Positions 16,235-25,365 of a stretch of 64,000 nt of DNA are shown in pieces. Under the pieces are notes generated by a model. That model saw only the letters and a list, made by a program, of their open reading frames with translations. It was not told where the DNA came from and ran no database searches. Made by a program: the position numbers and the translations under genes. The stretch lies in assembly GCA_964446485.1 (NCBI GenBank), contig CAYUOU010000004.1, forward strand, positions 19,759-83,758, given 5' to 3'. Source of the DNA: JBDRRP01 sp964446485. Its GTDB lineage: Bacteria; Desulfobacterota; Desulfobacteria; Desulfobacterales; JBDRRP01. How positions within the stretch are numbered: position 1 is the first letter of the stretch; each line of letters begins with the position of its first letter.

Positions 16235-17118
16235 TGCCGCACCAGTTTTCGCCGCACCATGGGGGCGGTGAGTGCCGCCACGACAAGGAGTGCCGTGATG
16301 AGGTTGAGATCGCTGGGGGTGAAGGAAAACCGACCCCATTTGGCGCCCAGCGCCAGGGCGATGGCGGTTCGGTAAACCACTGAACCCAGCAACACGGCAA
16401 TGCACGCCCTGACCGCCGAGGTCTTTCCAAACAGGGTTTCACCGATGATAACCGACGCCAGGCCGGCGATAATGGTGCCCACCCCCATATTGACATCGGC
16501 TGAACCCTGATTTTGGGCAACCAGGGCGCCGCTCATGGCCACCAATGCGTTGGACAGGCCGACACCGATAATGATGGTGGCATGGGTGCTGACCCCCAGA
16601 CTCGTGATCATCTGAGGATTGTCTCCTGTCGCCAACACGGCCTGGCCCAACTCGGTGTGGAGAAACCAGATGACCCCGCCGGTGATGGCCATCGCCAGAA
16701 TGCCGAACACGATGGGCGCCGCCAGGTAGCCGGAGATGCCGCTCTCCATGATGGGATCGATGAGCGTTCTGGCTCCGAGCAGTGAAACATTGGGTCCGCC
16801 CATGATGCGGATATTGATGGAGTAGAGGGCGATCATGGTGAGAATGGACGCCAGCAAGTGAAGAATTTTCAGCTTGGTGTTCAGCAGGGCGGTGACCGTA
16901 CCGGCCAGGAAGCCGGCGCCCATGGCCATGAAAACGGACAGGAAAGGGTCGATTCCGCCGCTGATGGCCACGGCCGAAACCGCTGCGCCCAGGGGAAGGC
17001 TCCCGTCCACAGTGAGGTCCGGGAAATCCAGCACCCGAAAGGTGAGATAGACCCCGAGCGTCATGATGCCGTAGAGAAAGCCCTGCTCGAGGGCGCCGAT
17101 GAGGGCGTAGCTGGTCAA
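16231..17118 (-). CDS. ABC transporter permease (TrpY-like, branched-chain permease superfamily)
   Basis: This 295-residue inner-membrane protein has about eight hydrophobic segments and belongs to the permease family of LivH and ABC importers with PF04392-type binding proteins. Recognisable stretches are FLYGIMTLGVYLTFRVLDFP near the start and LGVSTHATIIIGVGLSNAL with SGALVAQNQGSADVNMGVG in the middle. It lies 29 bases after the binding-protein gene and overlaps the ATPase gene by four bases. The importer should work as a permease dimer with an ATPase dimer. Confidence 0.9.
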   Translation of the reverse strand: MTSYALIGALEQGFLYGIMTLGVYLTFRVLDFPDLTVDGSLPLGAAVSAVAISGGIDPFLSVFMAMGAGFLAGTVTALLNTKLKILHLLASILTMIALYSINIRIMGGPNVSLLGARTLIDPIMESGISGYLAAPIVFGILAMAITGGVIWFLHTELGQAVLATGDNPQMITSLGVSTHATIIIGVGLSNALVAMSGALVAQNQGSADVNMGVGTIIAGLASVIIGETLFGKTSAVRACIAVLLGSVVYRTAIALALGAKWGRFSFTPSDLNLITALLVVAALTAPMVRRKLVRQ

Positions 17119-17147
17119 ATGATCAATCCAATAGAGGGGTTTCCTAC

Positions 17148-18113
17148 TTAATTGTACACCTTGTCCGCTGATGCGATGACGTCATCGGGAATGCTGACGG
17201 CCATGGCTTTGGCGGACTTCAGGTTGATATGAAGCTGAAGCTCCTTCTGGGATTCCACCGGCGTGTCGGCCGGTGAAGCGCCGGCAATGATGCGCCGGGC
17301 CATGGCGCCGGTCTGGCGGCCGTGTTTATAGTAGTCGAAGCCCATGGCGGCCACCGCCCCCCTGGCCACGGAGTCCACATCGGCACAAAACAGCGGCACC
17401 TTGTTCTGCGTGCAGACTTTCACCGCCGCTTCGAGCGCCGTTACCACCGTGTTGTCGGTGGGCACGAAGATGGCGTCGACCCGGCCGACGAGACTCTGGG
17501 CGGCCTGGTAGACGTCGGCAGACTTGCTCACCGTGGCCTCAACCACCGCGAAACCCATCTGGCTTCCGGCCACGATTATCCGCTTGACCGTGATTTTGGA
17601 GTTGGCTTCGCCGGCGTTATAGAGCACGCCCAGGGTTTTCAGTTGGGGGACAACCCGTTTGAGACCGGCCATGTGCTGATCCACCGGCAGCTGATCCGAG
17701 ACGCCGGTAATGTTGCCGCCGGGCCGGTCGAGATCCTTTACCAACCCGGCCACAATGGGGTCGGTGACCGCGGTAAACAGCAGCGGCGTGCTTTTCATGT
17801 GAGGCGCTTTCTTCATGGCCTGGGCCACGGCCTGTGATGTGGGCGTGGCGATGGTCAAAATCAGGTCAGGCTGCTCACCCATGATCTGGCTGCCGATCTG
17901 CTGGGCGGTGGCCATGTTGGCCTGGGCGTTGTGGATCTGATATTCCGCCCGGGTGCCGTTTTCCCGCAGATCGTCCTGGAAGCCCTTTAAAACGGCGTCC
18001 AGGGCCGGGTGTTCAACAAACTGCGCTACGGAAATGCGTGCAGTGCCTGCCGTGGCTAAAAAGGGCATGGAAAAAAACAGCGCGGCGGCGACAACAATGA
18101 CGAGCTTTTTCAT
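17148..18113 (-). CDS. ABC transporter substrate-binding protein (TrpX-like)
   Basis: The 321-residue protein is the periplasmic ligand-binding part of the importer. A clear signal peptide (MKKLVIVVAAALFFSMPFLA) lacks a lipobox, so the mature protein should be soluble in the periplasm. The two-lobed fold is indicated by ISVAQFVEHPALDAVLKGF and QPDLILTIATPTSQAVAQAM in lobe one and DAIFVPTDNTVVTALEAAV in lobe two. This family (PF04392) includes tryptophan and tyrosine binders. GGGAGG lies eight bases before the ATG. It follows the UPF0210 gene by 32 bases. Confidence 0.9.
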   Translation of the reverse strand: MKKLVIVVAAALFFSMPFLATAGTARISVAQFVEHPALDAVLKGFQDDLRENGTRAEYQIHNAQANMATAQQIGSQIMGEQPDLILTIATPTSQAVAQAMKKAPHMKSTPLLFTAVTDPIVAGLVKDLDRPGGNITGVSDQLPVDQHMAGLKRVVPQLKTLGVLYNAGEANSKITVKRIIVAGSQMGFAVVEATVSKSADVYQAAQSLVGRVDAIFVPTDNTVVTALEAAVKVCTQNKVPLFCADVDSVARGAVAAMGFDYYKHGRQTGAMARRIIAGASPADTPVESQKELQLHINLKSAKAMAVSIPDDVIASADKVYN

Positions 18114-18145
18114 GGTTTGACCTCCCGATATGGATGGACATGGGG

Positions 18146-19519
18146 TTAATTGTTGAGGCTGTTGATCGGCGCCGGAATGAGGCCGCCGCGTCGGATAAAG
18201 GGATTTTCCCCCGTTTCGTTATTGACGCTCATGATTACCGATTGACCCAGCAGGCCGCCGAAAAAGGCAGACTCCCCGGCTTTTTTCCCGGGAACGGGAA
18301 TGATGCGGGTGGCGGTTGTCTTTTTGTTGATGACCCCGATGGCCATTTCATCGGCAATGATGCCCGAGAGGGTCTCGGCGGTGGTGTTTCCGGGGATGGC
18401 CACCATGTCCAGACCCACTGAGCACACGCTGGTGATGGCCTCGAGCTTTTCTATGGTCAGGTGCCCGGCTTCCGCGGCAGCGGAAATATTGAGATCCTCG
18501 CTTACCGGGATAAAGGCCCCGCTCAGCCCTCCAACGTGGGAACTGGCAAAGGCGCCGCCCTTTTTGACCGCGTCGTTGATCAGGGCCAGTGCCGCCGTCG
18601 TGCCGGGTACGCCGATGGCCGCCAGCCCCAGGCTTTGAAAGATCTCCCCCACGCTGTCGCCCACATTCGGGGTGGGGGCCAGGCTCAGGTCGACGGCCCC
18701 GAACTGGATTTTAAGAGAGTCGGCGACCTCGCGGCCGATGAGTTCGCCCACCCGGGTCACTTTGTAGGCCGTGCGCTTGATGAGCTCCGATATCTGGCCG
18801 AGGTCCATGTTCGGCGCCGATCTCAGTGACCGCTGGATGGCCTTGTTCACCACACCCGGCCCGCTGACGCCCACATTGATCACCGCATCCGGCTCGCCTA
18901 CGCCGAGGTAGGCGCCGGCCATGAAGGGAATGTCCTGGGGGATGTTGGCGAAGACACAGAGTTTGGCACAGGCCAGCCCGTCTTTATCGGCCGTGAGGGC
19001 CGCGGCCTGTTTGATGATCTGCCCCATCAGCACAACGGCGTCCATGTTGATGCCCGCCCTGGTGGAGGCCACATTCACCGAGGCGCAGACGCGTTCGGTC
19101 TGAGCCAGGGCTCTGGGAATGGCCTCGATGAGGGATTGATCACCGTTGGCGATGCCTTTTTCCACCAATGCCGAAAAGCCGCCGATGAAATCGACGCGCA
19201 CTTCCCGGGCCGCCCGGTTCAGGGAGTGGGCGATATCCACCATGCCATCGGCAGAGAAGGGCGCGGCGGCAACGGCAATGGGGCTCACCGAAATGCGCTT
19301 ATTGACAACGGGGATTCCGTACTTTTCACCGACCCGGTCGCAGGTGTCCACCAGCGTGGCGGCCAGCGCGGTAATCTTGTTGAATATATTGGACTGGAAC
19401 CGATCGATGTCGTCGCTGGCGCAGTCAAACAGGTTGATTCCCAGCGTGACGGTCCGGACGTCCAGGTGCTCGTTTTTAACCATCTCCAGCGTGGTTAGGA
19501 TCTCATTTTCATTCAGCAT
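18146..19519 (-). CDS. UPF0210 (DUF711) PFL-family protein
   Basis: A 457-residue member of UPF0210/DUF711, proteins with a pyruvate-formate-lyase-like barrel but no established reaction. Length matches the family. Recognisable segments are MLNENEILTTLEMVKNEHLD at the start, SPIAVAAAPFSADGMVDIAH and SHVGGLSGAFIPVSEDLNIS. No glycyl-radical motif is apparent. The gene pairs with the ACT-domain gene 42 bases upstream, a pairing seen in many genomes, and is followed closely by the ABC importer. A role in amino-acid-linked metabolism is likely but unproven. Confidence 0.9.
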   Translation of the reverse strand: MLNENEILTTLEMVKNEHLDVRTVTLGINLFDCASDDIDRFQSNIFNKITALAATLVDTCDRVGEKYGIPVVNKRISVSPIAVAAAPFSADGMVDIAHSLNRAAREVRVDFIGGFSALVEKGIANGDQSLIEAIPRALAQTERVCASVNVASTRAGINMDAVVLMGQIIKQAAALTADKDGLACAKLCVFANIPQDIPFMAGAYLGVGEPDAVINVGVSGPGVVNKAIQRSLRSAPNMDLGQISELIKRTAYKVTRVGELIGREVADSLKIQFGAVDLSLAPTPNVGDSVGEIFQSLGLAAIGVPGTTAALALINDAVKKGGAFASSHVGGLSGAFIPVSEDLNISAAAEAGHLTIEKLEAITSVCSVGLDMVAIPGNTTAETLSGIIADEMAIGVINKKTTATRIIPVPGKKAGESAFFGGLLGQSVIMSVNNETGENPFIRRGGLIPAPINSLNN

Positions 19520-19561
19520 GGTGATCAGCTTCCTTGCTGCGGCCTGAGGCGCGATTGCGGG

Positions 19562-20116
19562 TCACAGCCGGTGAAGGGTTTCGAAAATTTTCCGATGCTG
19601 GATGCTGATCTCGAGTTCAAGGTCAGCGGCAGTGGCCCTCAGTTCGGAGTAAAGGGCCCGGTGATCGGTGTCGTTGGGGATATCCACTTCGTAAATCATG
19701 AAGTTGTCGTTGGGGTCGTCCCCGCCTTTAAAGACTGCCCTGAGATTGGTGACGTTGACGCCGTGTCTGGCGATGACCGCCGTCACGGAGGCCACCAGTC
19801 CTTTTCGGTCGGGGCCGCGGGTTGTGAGAACGAAGGGCTCTGCGTTGATAAACCGCGGGTCCGGCTTGGGGGCATCGAGGCGTTTGATGGTGACGTGCTG
19901 GCCCAGTGGTTTGAGGCCCTGGCGCAATGCGGTTCCAAGGCAGTCCAGGCCGCACTCCACCGGAATGGTGGCGATGAAAATGCCTGAGAACTCGGACTGC
20001 AAAATGGTCTGGTCCACATTTTCGATGTTGCAGCCCTGCTCGAAGAGGATCCGCGACACCGCGGCGATGATCCCCGGCCGGTCCTGCCCCAGTACCGAAA
20101 TGACGACTTTGTTCAT
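19562..20116 (-). CDS. Double ACT-domain protein (UPF0237/GcvR-like)
   Basis: The 184-residue protein contains two ACT domains, small folds that bind amino acids. The first starts MNKVVISVLGQDRPGIIAAV, and the second FVLTTRGPDRKGLVASVTAV near residue 95. The start at 20116 has AAGGAG correctly placed; the longer frame to 20251 adds a sequence without homology features. It is the first gene of the operon with UPF0210 and the ABC importer. It is probably the ligand-sensing partner of UPF0210, since no DNA-binding domain is present. Confidence 0.88.
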   Translation of the reverse strand: MNKVVISVLGQDRPGIIAAVSRILFEQGCNIENVDQTILQSEFSGIFIATIPVECGLDCLGTALRQGLKPLGQHVTIKRLDAPKPDPRFINAEPFVLTTRGPDRKGLVASVTAVIARHGVNVTNLRAVFKGGDDPNDNFMIYEVDIPNDTDHRALYSELRATAADLELEISIQHRKIFETLHRL

Positions 20117-20338
20117 TGATGATCTCCTTGACGACGGGCAACCGCCGCCGGCGCGATGGCGCGAGACGTTGCAAGACGAGGACCCAATGCTTTTACCAAA
20201 ACCCGGGGTCGTGTCAAGGTACATAACGCGCTTGGCTTCTTGAATCCCCATGGGCCTTTATGCTAAATGGAGGGTTCCCACCGTCGCCGGCGCAAGCGCC
20301 TGGATTGACGTACAAGACCGAAACCCATCGGGGTCACC

Positions 20339-21193
20339 ATGGAAACGACACCGCTTCTCAAGCTGATGAAAGCGCACCGGACGTTGCTGATTGTCGTGGC
20401 CGTCGGGCTCCTGCTCATAGAGCTTGAAATCTTCGCCATCGCCGTCACCAAATCCGGTCGCGAGTCCTATCTTCAAATCCTCGACGACAGGGGCAACATT
20501 GTCTACGAGACCGACGGAGAGCGGCTCAGCGACTTCAACAAGTACTATTTTGAGAAAACCTTCGGCTCTCTGGATGGGTTCCAGAAGCGGCTCCAGACCC
20601 GGGATCGGCCGTTTCCATTCCGGGCCTGGTTCGCCGCCGCCGTTGGTGTCCCGGTGGGCGTGATCCTGTTGTTGGGGTTCGTCTTTAGGGCTTATGTCAC
20701 GATGGTTTTTGGCCACGGGAAACCACAGGAAGGCCCCGGCGAACGATCCGGGCCTGGAGACGGCCGGCTCGGCCGATTCGACAACCTCGTGCGGACCGTC
20801 AGCCAATACAATATTTTCATCATCGGCGGAATAGTCTTTTTGGGTGTCGTGGGCCTGTGGTACCTCCCGAATATGCTGAATGAAATCGGAAAGATGGGGG
20901 TCGAAACGATTGCCCGCTACAAATGGGTGGTTCTTTCCGCCATTGCGGTGATGCTGGGACTCGTCATCTGGGTCATCTACCTGAGATACCGGCTGGCTGG
21001 AAAGGCCATCGACAGTCAGACGGAAATTGAAAAATACCGGCTTCATTTGCGACTCGACCCTGCTTATCGAGACGCACCGGCATTGGCGCACCATCCCGAT
21101 GCCCCGTTGCCGGTCACGGCGCTGCCTGCCGGTGAGGAGGCGCCGTCGGAGCAATTGGAGCGTCCGGCCTTCGATCGCTCCACCGACCACTGA
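20339..21193 (+). CDS. Membrane protein of unknown function with a periplasmic loop
   Basis: A 284-residue protein with four predicted membrane helices: about 17-36 (LLIVVAVGLLLIELEIFAIA), 97-121, 157-178 and 195-217. Between the first two is a polar loop of about 60 residues including YLQILDDRGNIVYETDGERL, reminiscent of small extracytoplasmic sensor domains. The 65-residue C-terminal tail is polar and proline-rich with no recognised domain. It is divergent from the ACT operon and 19 bases before the DHH-CBS gene, so probably co-transcribed with it. I do not recognise the family. Confidence 0.7.
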   Translation: METTPLLKLMKAHRTLLIVVAVGLLLIELEIFAIAVTKSGRESYLQILDDRGNIVYETDGERLSDFNKYYFEKTFGSLDGFQKRLQTRDRPFPFRAWFAAAVGVPVGVILLLGFVFRAYVTMVFGHGKPQEGPGERSGPGDGRLGRFDNLVRTVSQYNIFIIGGIVFLGVVGLWYLPNMLNEIGKMGVETIARYKWVVLSAIAVMLGLVIWVIYLRYRLAGKAIDSQTEIEKYRLHLRLDPAYRDAPALAHHPDAPLPVTALPAGEEAPSEQLERPAFDRSTDH

Positions 21194-21212
21194 TCCGGCC
21201 TGAGACAGCGCC

Positions 21213-22514
21213 ATGCGAATCGCCACCACCCACAGAAACACGGATTTCGACGCACTGGCCTCGGTCATGGCGGCCACGTTGATCTATCCGGACACCGTAG
21301 CGGTGATTCCCGCCGCGGTAAACCCCAATATCAAGGCCTTTCTTTCCATCCATAAGGATCTGTTCAGCATATGGCCGCCTGCCGAGGTGGATCTCGATGC
21401 CGTGGACGAACTCATCGTGGTCGACGTCAATCGCTGGGCGCGTCTGGACGGCCTTCACGCCTTGAAAGATCGCACCGACCTCACCATCCGGCTGTGGGAC
21501 CACCATGAAATCCCGGGCGATATCGTGGCCCATCATGTCTGCCAGGAACCCATGGGGGCGACGGTGACCCTCATGATGCGCACCATCAAGAAGCGCCGCC
21601 TGTTGCTGACCCCGATCCAGGCGACCCTTTTTTTGGCCGGCATTTACGAGGATACGGGCAATCTCACGTTTACCGGCACCCGGGCCGAAGATGCATACGC
21701 CGCCGCATATCTGCTGGACCGTCGGGCCGATCTGGGACTTCTCAACACCTTTCTCAAGCCCGCATACGGGGCTAAACAAAAGGAGGTGCTCTACGAGATG
21801 CTTCAGGAGGCGCAACGGGAGACCATCAACGGACATGCCGTGAGCATCCGGCACCTGACTATCACCGGGCATGTGGACCGGTTGGCCCTCGTCGTGGGCA
21901 TGTATCGGGAGATCATGAACGTTGATGCCGCCGTCGGCATTTTCACCGATGCGCAAAAGCTCCGTTCCATGATCATCGCCAGAAGCGACGTGGACGGCAT
22001 CGATGTGGGCGCGGTGATGAAACGCCTGGGCGGTGGCGGGCATCCAGGGGCGGGCAGTGCGGTGCTGAAAAATGCCGACCCGGAAGCCATCGATGGCAAG
22101 ATCCGGGAACTCATCGCCGGATCCAGTCAGCACACGGTGCAGATCAGTGACCTCATGTCATTTCCCGTGTTCAGCATCCACGCCGGCACCACCATGCGTG
22201 AAGCGGCGGCCATCCTTCGGGATAAAGGCTGTACGGGAATGCCTGTGGTGAACGGCGACAACCGTATCGTGGGAATGCTCAGCCGCCGGGACTTTCGCAA
22301 AATCAAGAATGAAAAACGCCTTGAAGCACCGGTGAAGGCCTTTATGAGTCAGCAGGTCACCACCATCGGCCCCGGTGTGAACCCCATCGTCGCCGCCCGG
22401 CTTATGGTGAAACAAGACATCGGTCGCCTGCCCATCGTGGAAAACGATCGTCTCATCGGCATTGTGACCCGATCCGACCTGATGATTTACTTTTACGATT
22501 TGCTGCCGGATTGA
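21213..22514 (+). CDS. DHH-family phosphoesterase with two CBS domains
   Basis: The 433-residue protein joins a DHH phosphoesterase (HRNTDFDALAS, VVDVNRW and LWDHHEIPGD in the first 120 residues), a DHHA1 domain ending in KRLGGGGHPGAGSAVL, and a pair of CBS domains (about 310-430). Metal-binding Asp and His residues are all present, so it should cleave phosphodiesters of small RNAs or dinucleotides, and CBS domains normally sense adenine nucleotides. In many relatives this module continues into a poly(A)/CCA nucleotidyltransferase; here it stops after CBS. It lies 37 bases before the beta-helix gene. Confidence 0.88.
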   Translation: MRIATTHRNTDFDALASVMAATLIYPDTVAVIPAAVNPNIKAFLSIHKDLFSIWPPAEVDLDAVDELIVVDVNRWARLDGLHALKDRTDLTIRLWDHHEIPGDIVAHHVCQEPMGATVTLMMRTIKKRRLLLTPIQATLFLAGIYEDTGNLTFTGTRAEDAYAAAYLLDRRADLGLLNTFLKPAYGAKQKEVLYEMLQEAQRETINGHAVSIRHLTITGHVDRLALVVGMYREIMNVDAAVGIFTDAQKLRSMIIARSDVDGIDVGAVMKRLGGGGHPGAGSAVLKNADPEAIDGKIRELIAGSSQHTVQISDLMSFPVFSIHAGTTMREAAAILRDKGCTGMPVVNGDNRIVGMLSRRDFRKIKNEKRLEAPVKAFMSQQVTTIGPGVNPIVAARLMVKQDIGRLPIVENDRLIGIVTRSDLMIYFYDLLPD

Positions 22515-22551
22515 AGCGAACGGGTTTTTCCCAGAAAAATGCGAGACGAAA

Positions 22552-23817
22552 ATGACCGAACTGATCAGCGACAAGGTCCGACAACTGATGGACAAGGGCG
22601 TTCGGATTCCCGCACCGGCAAGTGTCGACATCGGTGAAGAGGTCTCGGTGGATCGAATTTCCGGTAACGGGGTCGTCATCCACACCGGCAGCCGCATCGC
22701 CGGCAGCGACACCTTGATTCTCAGCGGTGCGTGCATCGGGGCGGAGGCGCCGGCCACGGTGGATAACTGCCAAGTGGGTGCCGACGTTCGGTTGCACGGG
22801 GGGTATTTCTCCGGTGCCGTATTTCTCGAAGGTGCCCGAGTGGGTTCATCGGCCCATGTCCGACCCGGCACCATTTTAGAGGAATACGCCTCCGCGGGCC
22901 ATGCCGTTGGATTAAAGCAGAGCATTCTTTTTCCCTATGTAACCCTTGGAAGTATCATCAATTTTTGCGATATTTTCATGTCCGGTGGAACCGGCCCCAA
23001 ACACCACAGCGAAGTGGGCAGTTCGTACATCCATTTTAATTTCACCCCCAATCAGGACAAGGCCACGGCGTCCCTATTGGGCGACGTGAGCCAGGGCGTG
23101 ATGGTGGATCGGGATCCCATTTTTCTGGGAGGGCAGGGGGGGCTGGTAGGCCCCTGCAGGCTGGCCTACGGCACCATCATCGCCGCCGGCACCATCTACC
23201 GAAAAGACGCGTTGACAGAGGGCCGACTGCTTGCCGCCGGTGTCGTCAGAAGCGGCAGCACGCCTTACACCATCGGCATTTATCGCAGCGTAAAGCGGGT
23301 GGTGACCAACAATCTGACTTACCTGGCCAACCTCATGGCCCTCGCCCAGTGGTATCGTCATGCCCGCAGGCCGTTTTTCATTGGTGACCATGCCCATGAG
23401 ACGCTCTGGCAGGGGCTGGCAGCGGCGCTCGAGGCCAATACGACGGCCCACATTCGCAATTTCACGGGGTTTGTGAATCGATTGGAGAGATCCATTGACG
23501 GGCTTCGCCAGGGCGGTGCATTAGCGGCCGGAGCGCGCCTCATCGCGCAGCAGGAGGAGTTGCTGGCGCGCTGGCCGGAGCTGGCGGACGCCATCGATAA
23601 ATGGCGCACCCATCCGGGTGATGAAGGGCTGCGGGATCGATTTCTGGACGCCATGGCACGGCGCCGCTCCGATGCCGGGGGCTATCTTCAGACCATTCAT
23701 GCGCTGACGGAAGATGAGAAGGCCTTGGGGCGGGCTTGGCTGGCCGGCCTCGTAGTCCAGACGGTGACGACCCTAACGGGCATGCTCCCCACACTGTTCC
23801 CGCCCTCGGACGGGTAG
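22552..23817 (+). CDS. Left-handed beta-helix protein, GlmU-C-terminal-like
   Basis: A 421-residue protein whose first 250 residues form hexapeptide-type repeats as in GlmU acyltransferase domains (SVDRISGNGVVIHTGSRIAG, IIAAGTIYRK). Homologues in Desulfobacterales tend to be named UDP-N-acetylglucosamine pyrophosphorylase, yet the N-terminal pyrophosphorylase signature (a glycine-rich loop with GTRM) is absent, so that name looks unsafe. The C-terminal 170 residues are helical and of unknown role. It sits between DHH-CBS and glmM, so a link to amino-sugar metabolism is plausible. An acetyl- or uridyltransferase reaction is not shown by the sequence. Confidence 0.7.
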   Translation: MTELISDKVRQLMDKGVRIPAPASVDIGEEVSVDRISGNGVVIHTGSRIAGSDTLILSGACIGAEAPATVDNCQVGADVRLHGGYFSGAVFLEGARVGSSAHVRPGTILEEYASAGHAVGLKQSILFPYVTLGSIINFCDIFMSGGTGPKHHSEVGSSYIHFNFTPNQDKATASLLGDVSQGVMVDRDPIFLGGQGGLVGPCRLAYGTIIAAGTIYRKDALTEGRLLAAGVVRSGSTPYTIGIYRSVKRVVTNNLTYLANLMALAQWYRHARRPFFIGDHAHETLWQGLAAALEANTTAHIRNFTGFVNRLERSIDGLRQGGALAAGARLIAQQEELLARWPELADAIDKWRTHPGDEGLRDRFLDAMARRRSDAGGYLQTIHALTEDEKALGRAWLAGLVVQTVTTLTGMLPTLFPPSDG

Positions 23818-23928
23818 CGTTGCCGGCTCAGCGCCGTCGCGACGGTTATGTTTCAGTGGCAATGCACAATGCCGGGCAACCGGTGAATCGCACGCAAACA
23901 GACAATCTCAATTACAGATCGGATTTTC

Positions 23929-25278
23929 ATGGGTGTTTTATTCGGAACCGACGGCATCCGCGGCAAAGCCAACACCTATCCTGTGGTACCGGAAATCGCC
24001 GTCCGTGCGGGGCGGGCCTTGGTCCGGCATGTCAGAGAAAAGGGAGTTTCAGGCCCTATTGTGGTGGGCCGGGACACCCGGTTGTCAGGTCAGATGTTGG
24101 AAAATTCCATTATATCAGGTGTTTGTGCCGAAGGTGCTGATGTGCTCACCGCCGGCGTCGTTCCCACACCGGCTGTGGCCGCCCTAAGTCGAAGGCACGC
24201 CGCCGCCGCAGGAGTGGTGATTTCCGCCTCGCACAACCCCTACTCCGACAACGGCATCAAACTCTTTGGGGGCGACGGATTCAAACTGTCCGATGCGGCG
24301 GAGGCCGCCATCGAGGCCATGGTCCTCGATCCCGCGCTTGGCGACCCACCGGGGCCGTCGATGACCGGTCGGGTCACGGCCCTGAAAACCGCCGAAAACG
24401 ACTATCTCGAGACGCTGCAGATGGCGCTTCCACAGGGGTTTTTACTCCGGGGGCGCCGGGTCCTGATGGACTGTGCCAATGGGGCCGCCCACCACGCGGC
24501 GCCGGAAATGTTTCGCCGACTGGGCGCCGACGTCATTGCCCTCAACCATCACCCCGACGGGCTCAACATCAATGCGCAATGCGGCTCAGAGCACCTGGAC
24601 GGCCTCTGCACCGCAGTGAAGGCGTATCAGGCGGACATCGGCCTGGCTTTCGACGGCGATGCGGATCGGCTCCTGGCGGTGGACGAAACCGGGACGGCGG
24701 CCACCGGAGACCAGCTTATTGCTATTTTTGCCCGCTATCTCAAGCGCATTGGGAAACTGGACGGCGATCGGGTCGTCACCACCGTCATGAGCAACATGGG
24801 GCTGAAAAAGGCCCTTCGGGCCATGGGCATTACGCATACCACGAGTTCCGTGGGGGACCGCTACGTTATGGAGGAAATGCGGCGCACCGGCGCCGTGCTG
24901 GGGGGCGAGGACTCGGGGCACATTATCTTTCTGGGACCACAGACCACCGGGGACGGGCTGCTGTCCGCCCTGCGCCTTTGCGAAGTTCTCCACGTTACCG
25001 GCCGGCCGCTGTCCGTCCTGATGCAGACAATGACGGTATATCCCCAGAAGCTCGTGGCCGTGGAGGTCACCGGCAAGCCGGATCTCAACACGCTCGCGGG
25101 GGTCCAACGCGCCATCCAAGAAGTCACGGATCGATTGGGTGAGAACGGCAGGGTGCTGGTCCGGTATTCCGGCACCCAGCCCGTGTGCCGGATCATGGTG
25201 GAGGGGCCCGAAGATGGGGTGATCGACGAGGGATGCCGTTGCATTGCAGAGGCGGTGCGGCAGGTCATCGGCAGCTAG
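23929..25278 (+). CDS. glmM: Phosphoglucosamine mutase
   Basis: The 449-residue enzyme converts glucosamine-6-phosphate to glucosamine-1-phosphate for UDP-N-acetylglucosamine, peptidoglycan and lipopolysaccharide. It opens with LFGTDGIRGKANTYPV. The catalytic phosphoserine loop is ISASHNPYSDNGIK, the metal loop AFDGDADRLL, the sugar loop GEDSGH and the phosphate loop VRYSGTQPVCRIM. All four catalytic regions are intact and the length is normal. The start ATG has no strong ribosome site. The gene is convergent with the Bax-inhibitor-like gene, with a shared hairpin between them. Confidence 0.95.
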   Translation: MGVLFGTDGIRGKANTYPVVPEIAVRAGRALVRHVREKGVSGPIVVGRDTRLSGQMLENSIISGVCAEGADVLTAGVVPTPAVAALSRRHAAAAGVVISASHNPYSDNGIKLFGGDGFKLSDAAEAAIEAMVLDPALGDPPGPSMTGRVTALKTAENDYLETLQMALPQGFLLRGRRVLMDCANGAAHHAAPEMFRRLGADVIALNHHPDGLNINAQCGSEHLDGLCTAVKAYQADIGLAFDGDADRLLAVDETGTAATGDQLIAIFARYLKRIGKLDGDRVVTTVMSNMGLKKALRAMGITHTTSSVGDRYVMEEMRRTGAVLGGEDSGHIIFLGPQTTGDGLLSALRLCEVLHVTGRPLSVLMQTMTVYPQKLVAVEVTGKPDLNTLAGVQRAIQEVTDRLGENGRVLVRYSGTQPVCRIMVEGPEDGVIDEGCRCIAEAVRQVIGS

Positions 25279-25307
25279 ACGGCGGGCCTGACGCGCCGGC
25301 AATGAGA

Positions 25308-25339
25308 ACGGCCCCTGGCGTGATGTGCTCAGGGGCCGT
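25308..25339. terminator. Hairpin between convergent glmM and the Bax-inhibitor-like gene
   Basis: ACGGCCCCTG pairs with CAGGGGCCGT around a 12-base loop, placed between two convergent stop codons. No T run follows on either strand, so termination strength is uncertain. Confidence 0.5.
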
Positions 25340-25365
25340 ACCGGGTCGATGGGTGCGGCGGCCGT

